Of a stretch of DNA of 64,000 nucleotides, positions 7,839 to 15,514 are shown piece by piece. Numbering within the stretch: position 1 is the first letter of the stretch; every line of letters begins with the position of its first letter. This DNA comes from Cryobacterium sp. SO2. Lineage in GTDB: Bacteria > Actinomycetota > Actinomycetes > Actinomycetales > Microbacteriaceae. A program made the translations under genes and the position numbers. Location: NCBI RefSeq assembly GCF_026151165.2, contig NZ_CP117849.1, positions 2,790,001-2,854,000 of the forward strand, in the 5' to 3' direction. The notes under the pieces are model-generated. The model did not search any database. It saw only the letters and a list, made by a program, of their open reading frames with translations, and was not told the origin of the DNA.

Positions 7839-9542
7839 TTAGAGCTTGCGCACCAGCCGCTCGAGCTGCTTCACCGAACCCTCGGTCTCGGCCAGGACCA
7901 CGGCCACGGTGTCGCCCAGGTGTTCCGCCCGAGCCACGAGCAAACCGTAGACGAGCGTGTTCTCGCCGTCTTCGTGGGCGGCCTGGGCGGCCTGCTCGAG
8001 TTCCTCGATGTAAAGCAGCCTGTCGTGCCTGTCGCCGAGCCGCTTCACCACCGGCTTGGCCACGCCGGCGATTTCCGTGTAGCGCCGGCGCAGCTTGGCG
8101 AATCGTTCCGCGGCCGCGGCGTGCCTGGCCGCGGCCTTGGCCGCCGCCTTCGCCGCTGCCTTACGAGTGGCCTTCGTGCCCCGTGTCAGCGTGATCGCGG
8201 GCTCGACCGGCGCCACCGGGTCGGCCAGGGCCACGGCCTGGGCTGCGTAACGCAGCCGGCGGGCCGCCTTGCGCACCTCGTGCAGCGCCGCCTCCGGCGC
8301 ATCCGAGCCGGTCACACGGGAGGTGGTGCGGGCCAGGATGGCGACGGCCTTGGTGAGGTCCCTGGCGATCTCCTTCGGCGCGGGCCGCTCGGCCTTACTC
8401 GTCATCGGCGGCCACTCCGCACAGGCCTCGAGCGCGTCGAGCAGCCGGTAGTAGCGGGTGCTGAGCAGGTAGGCGCGCACGTTGGCGAGGCCCTCCGCGT
8501 ACACCCGGCGTGCTCCCCCGACGAGCCGGATCTCGGCGTCACCGGTGGGGTGCGCTGTGATCCCGTCGAGCTCGGCGGCCAGCCGGCTGCCGCGCACCTC
8601 GGCGTCGCGCGCACGGCCTAATTCGATGCCGAGTTGCTTGAGTTCGAAACGCAGCTCCGCCACGGCCGACTTCTCGAACAGCCGACCATAGACCGCGAGC
8701 ACGCTGCGCAGGCGGCGCACTGTCGTGCGCATCCGGTGGATCGCGTCTGGCGCATCGGCCCTGGCGTGCGGGTCGTCGTCGACGAGTTTTTCGGTGAGCT
8801 GGCGTAGGGCGCCCACGACGATCACAGCCACGGAGTTCGGGTCTTGCAGGGGCGGCGCCGGCAGCAGGCCGGGCAGTACCGGGGCCCCATCGAGCTCGGC
8901 GAGCGAGTCGACGCCCACCGCCCTGGCGATCTTGGCGATACTCGACGACGGGTGCGCGCCGGCGGCGAGCAGCGCCTGTTCGATGCTGTCGAGCAGGCGG
9001 GTGCGCTTCTTGCGGGTGTCGGGGGCGCCGTCCAGCAGCTCGGCCTCCCATTCCCGCCACTTGCGGTAGGTGCCGCCGCGCACATCGGATGCCGAGACGT
9101 CGTCGTCGGCGATCTCAGCGAGAGCGCTGCCGTCGGGGCCGTGCAGGTGCACCGTGGTGCGCACGGTGGTGACCCGAGCCAGCGGGGTGAGCGGGCGGTC
9201 GCGCACGATCGCGCGGACGGGTTCGAGCACGTCGGTGGGGATGGCGCCGGGTTCAGAGCCGTCGGCGCCGCCGACGTCGAGGGGCCAGTGCACCTCGGTG
9301 CGGCCCTCGTCGGCGGGCATCTTCAGGTGCCAGCCGGCGTCGCCGCCGCCCTCGCGGCGACGCAGCACGATGCGACGGCGGGCAAGGTCGTGGTCGGCGG
9401 TGTCGTAGTACACAGCGGTGAGGGTGAACGAGTCCGGTGCGCTGACCTGCGCGATGGCGTCGATCCCCTCGAACTGGGGGATCCGGCTGAGCGCCTCGAC
9501 GTCGTATTTGCGTTCGATCTCGGTCTGTGCGCGCCCAGTCAT
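7839..9542 (-). CDS. CYTH-CHAD domain fusion protein
   Basis: A 567-aa protein. The N-terminal CYTH (triphosphate tunnel) domain, about residues 1-210, starts with the signature EIERKYD and shows VYYDTADHDLARRRIVLRRR and WHLKMP, residues that bind triphosphate in this family. The C-terminal CHAD domain (about residues 240-560) is alpha-helical and rich in His, Arg and Lys, for example DAIHRMRTTVRRLRSVLAVY and LHEVRKAARRLRYAAQAV. CHAD domains bind polyphosphate, so the likely role is inorganic-polyphosphate binding or hydrolysis. It diverges from the DUF2510 gene and has a ribosome site next to its ATG. Confidence 0.92.
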   Translation of the reverse strand: MTGRAQTEIERKYDVEALSRIPQFEGIDAIAQVSAPDSFTLTAVYYDTADHDLARRRIVLRRREGGGDAGWHLKMPADEGRTEVHWPLDVGGADGSEPGAIPTDVLEPVRAIVRDRPLTPLARVTTVRTTVHLHGPDGSALAEIADDDVSASDVRGGTYRKWREWEAELLDGAPDTRKKRTRLLDSIEQALLAAGAHPSSSIAKIARAVGVDSLAELDGAPVLPGLLPAPPLQDPNSVAVIVVGALRQLTEKLVDDDPHARADAPDAIHRMRTTVRRLRSVLAVYGRLFEKSAVAELRFELKQLGIELGRARDAEVRGSRLAAELDGITAHPTGDAEIRLVGGARRVYAEGLANVRAYLLSTRYYRLLDALEACAEWPPMTSKAERPAPKEIARDLTKAVAILARTTSRVTGSDAPEAALHEVRKAARRLRYAAQAVALADPVAPVEPAITLTRGTKATRKAAAKAAAKAAARHAAAAERFAKLRRRYTEIAGVAKPVVKRLGDRHDRLLYIEELEQAAQAAHEDGENTLVYGLLVARAEHLGDTVAVVLAETEGSVKQLERLVRKL

Positions 9543-9592
9543 GTCTCCTGTCTACTACCTTGGACGCATCCGGAGGAATTTTGGGGGATTTC

Positions 9593-10153
9593 ATGAGCGC
9601 TTCGTCACCAGAACTCGGTGAACCGCGGTGGTACGCCGATCCGGCAGGCGGCGCCGGCCTGCGCTGGTGGGACGGCACGCAGTGGACGACCGCGGTGATG
9701 GGGCCGGCCGAACTCGGCCCGCCCGTGCAGCAGCCGTTGCCGCCGGAGACACCCGTCTTCACCGTGAGCCTCTGGATCATCGTGTTCCTGCCGTTGCTGG
9801 CGACGGCGGCGGTCATGGTGATGCCCGGCGCTCCCCTGTCCTCTGTCTTCGACATGCAGGCGAGCCGGCAATTGTCGACTTTCGATTCGGCCGAGTTGAT
9901 TCGGAACCTGTTGAGCCTGGCGATCTACGGCACCACGGTCGCCCTGGCCTTCGCCGACCGTCGGGCCCTGCTGCGGGCCGGGTACCAGCGCCCATTCCAC
10001 TGGGCGTGGGCCTTCCTGTCGACGGGCGTTTACGTGGTCGGCCGTTCGGTGATCGTGCAGCGCCGGATCGGTCGTGGGCTCACGCCGATCTGGGTGTGGG
10101 TGGGCGTCACGATGCTGGGCCTGGTGGTGTCGGTCAGCTCGCTTCTGCGGTAA
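9593..10153 (+). CDS. DUF2510-domain membrane protein
   Basis: A 186-aa protein. It begins with a DUF2510 segment, EPRWYADPAGGAGLRWWDG then TQWT, a short Trp-rich domain seen at the N-terminus of actinobacterial membrane proteins. Three or four hydrophobic helices follow (about residues 55-80, 105-125 and 165-185). ATG 9593 is preferred, preceded by a G-rich stretch; an in-frame TTG at 9581 right after GGAGGAATT is an alternative. The 3' end overlaps the convergent HAD gene by 20 bp. Function unknown. Confidence 0.75.
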   Translation: MSASSPELGEPRWYADPAGGAGLRWWDGTQWTTAVMGPAELGPPVQQPLPPETPVFTVSLWIIVFLPLLATAAVMVMPGAPLSSVFDMQASRQLSTFDSAELIRNLLSLAIYGTTVALAFADRRALLRAGYQRPFHWAWAFLSTGVYVVGRSVIVQRRIGRGLTPIWVWVGVTMLGLVVSVSSLLR

Positions 10154-10913
10154 TCGAGAACACCACGCCGTGATCGTGGAGTTCGATACGTAGGCGGTCG
10201 AGGCTGGGCACCACGAGGTCGGCGTCGAGTTCGGCTGCGGAGTGTGTGCCGACGACGCCGATGGTGGCGCAGCCCGCCGCGCGGCCCGCGGCCAGTCCGG
10301 CGGGTGCGTCTTCGATGACGACGCACTGCCTGGCGTCGAGGCCCAGGCGGTCGGCGGCCTCGAGGAACGGGTCGGGGGCCGGCTTGCCCTTCGCGGTGTC
10401 TTCGACGGTGACCACGGTGGCCGGGGCATCGAACCCGGCGGATGCGAGTCGGATGCGGCAGAGCGCGCTGGGGCAGGAGGTGACGATCGCCCGGCGCTCC
10501 TCGGGGAGGCTGTTCATCAGCTCTGCAGCGCCCGGAAGGATCGTGATGTCGGAGGTATCGGCGAGTTCAAGTTCGTTGACCCTGGCGAACGAGGATTCCA
10601 CCTGATCCGGCGCGACCAGGTCGGCGATCATCTCGCGGCCAGGCCGGCCGTGCTGCACGCCGGCGAAGCGCAGACCCAGGTTCATCTCGTCGGCCCAGCG
10701 CCGCCAGGATCGGTTCACGGCCATGGTGGAGTCCACCAGGGTGCCGTCCATGTCGAAGAGCACGCCCTGAAAGACCCGGCCCAGAACCGCGTGATCGTCC
10801 CCCTCGTGGACCACCTCCGGTACGGCCTGCAGCACCGACTCGAGAACAGCGCCGATATCAACCCCGGTCGGCGTCTCAGCGTTGGGGCCAGGCGAGTTCT
10901 CGGGGGTCGTCAT
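10134..10913 (-). CDS. HAD-IA family phosphatase (beta-phosphoglucomutase-like / sugar phosphatase)
   Basis: Haloacid dehalogenase-type hydrolase of 259 aa, probably acting on a phosphorylated sugar or polyol. Motif I is FDMDGTLVDS (nucleophile and general-acid aspartates). Motif II is IVTSCPSALC, motif III is the Lys in KGKPAPDPFL, and motif IV is VIEDAPAGLAAG. The GKPAPDP/EDAPAG pattern is typical of the 2-deoxyglucose-6-phosphate and glycerol-3-phosphate phosphatase group. The first ~48 residues before the fold are an unusual acidic extension. The ATG follows AAGAAGGA. It overlaps the DUF2510 gene tail to tail. Confidence 0.85.
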   Translation of the reverse strand: MTTPENSPGPNAETPTGVDIGAVLESVLQAVPEVVHEGDDHAVLGRVFQGVLFDMDGTLVDSTMAVNRSWRRWADEMNLGLRFAGVQHGRPGREMIADLVAPDQVESSFARVNELELADTSDITILPGAAELMNSLPEERRAIVTSCPSALCRIRLASAGFDAPATVVTVEDTAKGKPAPDPFLEAADRLGLDARQCVVIEDAPAGLAAGRAAGCATIGVVGTHSAAELDADLVVPSLDRLRIELHDHGVVFSITAEAS

Positions 10914-11009
10914 GGGATGTCCTTCTTCCGAAGCACCGTCGAGGGCGGTGATGCTCCTCCTTCGAGCCTAACGAAGGCCCACAAACGACCGGTAATCTGC
11001 TCACTCGGT

Positions 11010-12746
11010 TCATTCGGTGTGTGGTGGTCTTCGCGTCCGCGGGTCATGTGCCCGGTGCTGGTTGGGTTTCCGCCAGGTCCCGCTCGGGTCGAGCCAGGCT
11101 GGTGCCGTGACTTCGGGCATGCCCAAAACCATCCGGATCTGCCACCCACCGGTGCTGAGGGTGTGGTGGTGGTACCAACACAGCAGCACCCCGTTGGAGA
11201 CATCGGTGGGCCCGCCGTCCTGCCAGGACGTCACATGGTGGACTTCGGTCCACTGCGGCGGGCAGTCACAGCCCGGGATGACGCAGCCACCATCGCGGGC
11301 CGTGATGGCCTTGCGCTGCAGCGCTGTGAAGCAGCGTACTTTGTCGCCGAGGGCGAGGACGGCGCCGTTGCCGCCGAAGAAGATCGGCCGGTACCCGCCG
11401 TTGTCGATCATCTGGTTGATCGTCTTCATCGAGATCGGCCCCTCCACCCCGTCGATCCACCCCACCCCGACGCCGGCGAGCAGATCCGTGGCGCTCACGT
11501 GCACCATCACGGTGGGCGGCATGCCGCCCATGGTCGGGGTGCGGGGGTCTTGGGCGACCTGGGTGAGGATGCCACGGAGCATGTCGGCGCGTTTCTCCCC
11601 GCCGGTGCGCTCATCGATGACCTCGCCGGGCACGAGTTCACCGGCCTCGATGCGCTGCTGCTCCTCTGCGGAGGGGAATGCGGGGGCCGAGCGGGCGGAC
11701 TGGAAGGTGTTGAACACGCCCTGCATGATGCCTTTCAGCTCCGGCGTCACCGCGCCGCGCAGGGGGTGGAGGCCGTTGGCGAGTCTGCCGAAGGAGAACG
11801 TCGACTTCGCTTCCAAGACTGCTTCGTTCGGCGCGACCCCGTCGGGGTTGAGGAACGCTTGCCACTGCAGGGCCATGGCGTGCAGGGAATCGACGGAGTA
11901 GACGGATCCGTCCGAGTCGCCCAGTCGTGCCACCGGTCCGGTGAACACCGTGTCGGAGTCGGTGGGGTTGTCGCCGGGGCCGGGGGTGCGGCCGAAGATC
12001 GACCCGGTTGCACTTTCGACCAGGGCCGCTTCACAGCCGTGCACGTCGTCCTGGTTGGCATCGAACCGGCCATGCACCGTGTAGTCGGCCAGACCCTTCA
12101 CAATGATCTCCGCCGCATCAACACCCAACTCGCCCGCCCGCAGTGCCGCGGCGACTACCGGGAACACGGGCTCCAGCACCCTGTCGCCGAGCACCCGCGG
12201 GCAGACCTTGTCGCCCAGCGCTACCCGCCGCTTCATCTCCGGCACCGAGGCGCCCGTCAACCGGGTGAGGAGGTCGTTCGCGTGCGAGCAGCCCAACCTC
12301 CAGGCCAGGGATTCGGTGCCCAGGAACCGCCGCGACCGGTACCCCACCACGGTCGCCGTCGCCACCCGGGCCGCGTCCACCGGCCGGCCGGTGCGCTCCA
12401 CCATTTGAGTAAGCGCCACCACCTCGGGGTCGCTCAAACCCTCCACGTCGATGGACTCCATCAGGTCTTGGAACTGCCGAGCAAGCCCATCAATGGCCGT
12501 CAACTTCTCGCCGAACGCCCCGGCCAGCACCCTCTGCACTCCAGGCAGCTCGGACGGGTCCCGCCACTGCGGCCGCTTGTCGCCCGGGGCGCGGCGGGCC
12601 CCGCCGCCAGCGGGCGTGCCAGCCGGCGCAACCCGGGCCGGGCCGGCAAGGCTCGTGTTCCAGTCACACGGCGCATCTGCACCGGAAGACGCAGCGGGAG
12701 TGTCTCCCGCTGCTGCTGTGGAACCACCTGCCAGGTCTTCGTCCAT
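11010..12746 (-). CDS. DUF222 / 13E12-type HNH endonuclease-like protein
   Basis: A 578-aa protein of the family that actinobacteria carry in many copies. The N-terminal two thirds are a helical DUF222-like region. The C-terminus holds an HNH domain: CVIPGCDCPPQWTEVHHV, followed by NGVLLCWYHHHTLSTGGW. Two Cys pairs and the catalytic His-His are present. The N-terminal 50 residues are low-complexity (Ala, Gly, Pro). The start is ATG 12746 with GAAGG upstream. DNA nicking or cutting is expected from HNH chemistry, but no biological role is established. A repeat array lies beyond its 5' end. Confidence 0.88.
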   Translation of the reverse strand: MDEDLAGGSTAAAGDTPAASSGADAPCDWNTSLAGPARVAPAGTPAGGGARRAPGDKRPQWRDPSELPGVQRVLAGAFGEKLTAIDGLARQFQDLMESIDVEGLSDPEVVALTQMVERTGRPVDAARVATATVVGYRSRRFLGTESLAWRLGCSHANDLLTRLTGASVPEMKRRVALGDKVCPRVLGDRVLEPVFPVVAAALRAGELGVDAAEIIVKGLADYTVHGRFDANQDDVHGCEAALVESATGSIFGRTPGPGDNPTDSDTVFTGPVARLGDSDGSVYSVDSLHAMALQWQAFLNPDGVAPNEAVLEAKSTFSFGRLANGLHPLRGAVTPELKGIMQGVFNTFQSARSAPAFPSAEEQQRIEAGELVPGEVIDERTGGEKRADMLRGILTQVAQDPRTPTMGGMPPTVMVHVSATDLLAGVGVGWIDGVEGPISMKTINQMIDNGGYRPIFFGGNGAVLALGDKVRCFTALQRKAITARDGGCVIPGCDCPPQWTEVHHVTSWQDGGPTDVSNGVLLCWYHHHTLSTGGWQIRMVLGMPEVTAPAWLDPSGTWRKPNQHRAHDPRTRRPPHTE

Positions 12747-12976
12747 ACCTTCATTCTCCCACGAATGAGAGGTTTACGCGAGGATATCTCATGTTATCCA
12801 CAAGGAAATCTCGCGGATTTATCCGGCTCGACCCAGCGGAAGGCGACGCACGTCTAATAGGAAATAGGCCGCAAAATAGGACGTTCTGGCCGATTCCGTC
12901 CTCATAAACTCACTATCTCCTCATAAAGTCGCTGTCTCCTCAGAACGTAACTTCGACTAATACCCAGCTGCTCTGA
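12747..12976. other. AT-richer intergenic segment upstream of the HNH gene
   Basis: This is the left part of a 550-bp gene-free gap. It holds the promoter side of the HNH gene and one TTATCCACA (12794-12802), a perfect match to the E. coli DnaA box. It is a single box without neighbours, so it does not mark an origin. Confidence 0.4.
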
Positions 12977-13229
12977 GGCCGGGTCGCTGGGTCTCGACAA
13001 GCTCGACCAGCGCGGGGTGCGTTCTACAGGCCGGGTTGCGGGGTCTCGACAACCTCGACTAGCGCGGGGCGTGTTCTCGAGGCCGGGTCGCGGGGTCTCG
13101 ACAAGGCTCGACCAGCGCGGGGCGTGTTCTCGAGGCCGGGTCGCGGGGTCTCGACAAGGCTCGACCAGCGCGGGGCGTGTTCTCGAGGCCGGGTCGCGGG
13201 GTCTCGACAAGCTCGACCAGCGGTCGGCT
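12977..13229. repeat. Five tandem 51-53-bp repeats
   Basis: Units begin at 12977, 13028, 13080, 13133 and 13186, each starting AGGCCGGGT and containing GGGTCTCGACAAG then a CTCGACCAGCG tail and GTGTTCT. The GTCTCGACAAGCTCGACC core is an imperfect inverted repeat. Copies 3 and 4 are nearly identical, which suggests recent duplication. The same core recurs in-frame inside the nuclease-helicase gene at 24301-24372. The array fills most of the gap before the oligopeptidase gene. Confidence 0.85.
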
Positions 13230-13296
13230 GGCACCCGCTCGACGAGCTCCGACAAGGGCGTGGTGCGGCGCGGGGTGGGGTGGTTACGCTGAAGGG

Positions 13297-15474
13297 ATGA
13301 ACCTTCCTCCCGTCGCCGCCCAGAAGCCCACGCGGCGCATCCACCACAACGATGTCTACGTCGACAACTACGAGTGGCTGCGCGACAAGGACGCCCCGGA
13401 GGTGACGGCGCACCTCGAGGCCGAGAACGCGTACACGGATGCCCGCACGGGCCACCTCGAGCTGCTGCAGGAGCAGATCTTCGAGGAGATCAAGGACCGC
13501 ACCCAGGAGACCGACCTCAGCGTGCCCGTGCGCCGCGGGCAGTGGTGGCACTACACCCGCTCGGTCGAGGGCCAGGAGTACGGCATCCACTGCCGCGCGC
13601 CGATCTCGGGCCCGGACGACTGGACTCCCCCGGTGATCGAACCGGCGACCGATGCCGCCGACAGCACCGCGCCGGGCCTGCCCGGCGAGCAGGTGCTGCT
13701 CGACGACAACGCCGAGGCCGCCGGTCACGAGTTCTACTCGCTCGGCTCGTTCGACGTGAGCGACGACGGCACCCTGCTGCTCTACGCGGTCGACATCGAG
13801 GGCGACGAGCGCTACACGGTACGCATCCGCACCATCGCCACCGGCACGGACCTCGCCGACGAGATCCCCAACACCAGCTCCGGCGCGCTCTTCGACCCGA
13901 GCGGCCGCTACGTCTTCTACACGACTGTCGACGACGCCTGGCGCCCGGACACCGTCTGGCGCCACGAGGTCGGCAGCCCCACCGACGCCGACGTCACGGT
14001 GTTCACCGAACCCGACGAGCGCTTCTGGGTGGGCGTCGGCCGCTCGCGCAGCAACCGGTACCTCATGATCGAGGCCGGGTCCAGCGTCACCAGTGAGACC
14101 TTCCTGCTGAACGCCGACGACCCCACCGGTGAGTTCACGGTGGTGTGGCCGCGGCAGGACAACGTGGAGTACGACGTGGAACACGCCGTGATCGACGGCG
14201 AGGACCGACTCCTCATCGTGCACAATCACAACGCCGTGAACTTCGAGCTCGTCAGCGTCGCCGCCGGCGACCCGCAGGGCGACCGCCGGGTGGTGCTGGC
14301 GCACAACGAGCGCATCCGCCTGGAGAGCGTCGATGCCTTCCGCGACTTCGTGGTGGTGGAGTACCGCAAGGACGGCCTCACCCGGGTGGCCTACGCCACC
14401 AAGCGCGGCGGCGGCCTCACCGAGATCAGCTTCGACGAGGAGCTCTTCTCCGTCGGCACCGGCGGCAACCCGGAGTGGACCCAGCCCACCATCCGCCTGG
14501 GCTACACGAGCTTCGTGACGCCGTCGACGGTCTACGACTACGTGGTGGCCACCAAGGAACTGCGCCTGCTCAAGCAGCAGCCGGTACTCGGCCACTACGA
14601 TCCGACCCTGTTCGAGCAGCGCCGCGAGTGGGCCGTCGCCGGCGACGGCACCAAGGTGCCCATCTCCATCGTCTACCGCAAGGACCTCGTCGAGCCCGGC
14701 ACCCCGGCTCCGACGCTGCTCTACGGCTACGGCTCCTACGAGATCAGCATCGACCCGTCGTTCAGCATCTCCAGGCTCAGCCTGCTCGACCGGGGCATGG
14801 TCTTCGCGGTCGCGCACGTACGCGGCGGCGGCGAGCTCGGCCGGCTCTGGTACGAGAACGGCAAGACCCACCAGAAGCGCAATTCATTCACCGACTTCAT
14901 CGCCTGCGCCGAGCACCTCATCGACTGCGGCTACACCTCGGCCGACCGGCTCGTGGCCGAGGGCCGCAGTGCCGGCGGCCTGCTGATGGGCGCCGTCGCC
15001 AACCTGGCCCCCGCCCTGTTCGCCGGCATCCTCGCCGGCGTGCCGTTCGTGGACCCGCTCACCTCGATCCTCGACCCGAGCCTGCCGCTCACAGTGATCG
15101 AGTGGGACGAGTGGGGCGACCCGCTGCACGACGCCGAGGTGTACGCCTACATGAAGTCGTATTCGCCGCTGGAAAACGTGCACCAGACGCACTACCCGCG
15201 CATCCTCGCCGTCACCAGCCTCAACGACACCCGTGTGCTCTACGTCGAGCCGGCCAAGTGGGTCGCGAGGCTGCGTGAGGTGGGGGCGGATGCCCTGCTC
15301 AAGACCGAGATGTCGGCCGGCCACGGCGGCGTCTCCGGCCGCTACGCCGGCTGGCGCGAGCGCGCGTTCGACTACGCCTGGCTGATCGACGCCGCCGGTG
15401 CGCACCCCACCGGCGAGGGCGAACTCGCCGCGGCGGCGGGGGCCCAAACTGGGTCAGGTGACCCAGTAAACTGA
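13297..15474 (+). CDS. ptrB: Oligopeptidase B (S9 family serine peptidase)
   Basis: Cytoplasmic serine peptidase of 725 aa that cuts short peptides after basic residues (by family). The N-terminal ~400 residues are the seven-bladed propeller that gates the active site. The C-terminal alpha/beta hydrolase domain has the nucleophile in GRSAGGLLMGA (Ser558), the Asp in TSLNDTRVLYVEPAKW and the His in AGHGGVSGRYAGW. Length matches the family. ATG 13297 is chosen because TACGCT ends exactly 6 nt upstream and the protein begins with the usual PPxAxKPTRRIHHND pattern. An in-frame extension further upstream runs through repeat DNA and is not real. Confidence 0.93.
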   Translation: MNLPPVAAQKPTRRIHHNDVYVDNYEWLRDKDAPEVTAHLEAENAYTDARTGHLELLQEQIFEEIKDRTQETDLSVPVRRGQWWHYTRSVEGQEYGIHCRAPISGPDDWTPPVIEPATDAADSTAPGLPGEQVLLDDNAEAAGHEFYSLGSFDVSDDGTLLLYAVDIEGDERYTVRIRTIATGTDLADEIPNTSSGALFDPSGRYVFYTTVDDAWRPDTVWRHEVGSPTDADVTVFTEPDERFWVGVGRSRSNRYLMIEAGSSVTSETFLLNADDPTGEFTVVWPRQDNVEYDVEHAVIDGEDRLLIVHNHNAVNFELVSVAAGDPQGDRRVVLAHNERIRLESVDAFRDFVVVEYRKDGLTRVAYATKRGGGLTEISFDEELFSVGTGGNPEWTQPTIRLGYTSFVTPSTVYDYVVATKELRLLKQQPVLGHYDPTLFEQRREWAVAGDGTKVPISIVYRKDLVEPGTPAPTLLYGYGSYEISIDPSFSISRLSLLDRGMVFAVAHVRGGGELGRLWYENGKTHQKRNSFTDFIACAEHLIDCGYTSADRLVAEGRSAGGLLMGAVANLAPALFAGILAGVPFVDPLTSILDPSLPLTVIEWDEWGDPLHDAEVYAYMKSYSPLENVHQTHYPRILAVTSLNDTRVLYVEPAKWVARLREVGADALLKTEMSAGHGGVSGRYAGWRERAFDYAWLIDAAGAHPTGEGELAAAAGAQTGSGDPVN

Positions 15475-15514
15475 CGCGGTCGCGGACTCCCGCACATCGA
15501 CCGGCAGGAGAGCT

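Noticed and set aside
12794..12802. TTATCCACA DnaA-box match as part of an origin
   Set aside because: One box only, no cluster, no dnaA or dnaN nearby.
10242..12857. An 871-codon plus-strand frame
   Set aside because: Antisense to the HAD and HNH genes, both of which have clear motifs.
12977..13229. CRISPR array
   Set aside because: Between the conserved cores there is only more repeat, and unit length varies by 1-2 bp; no cas genes.
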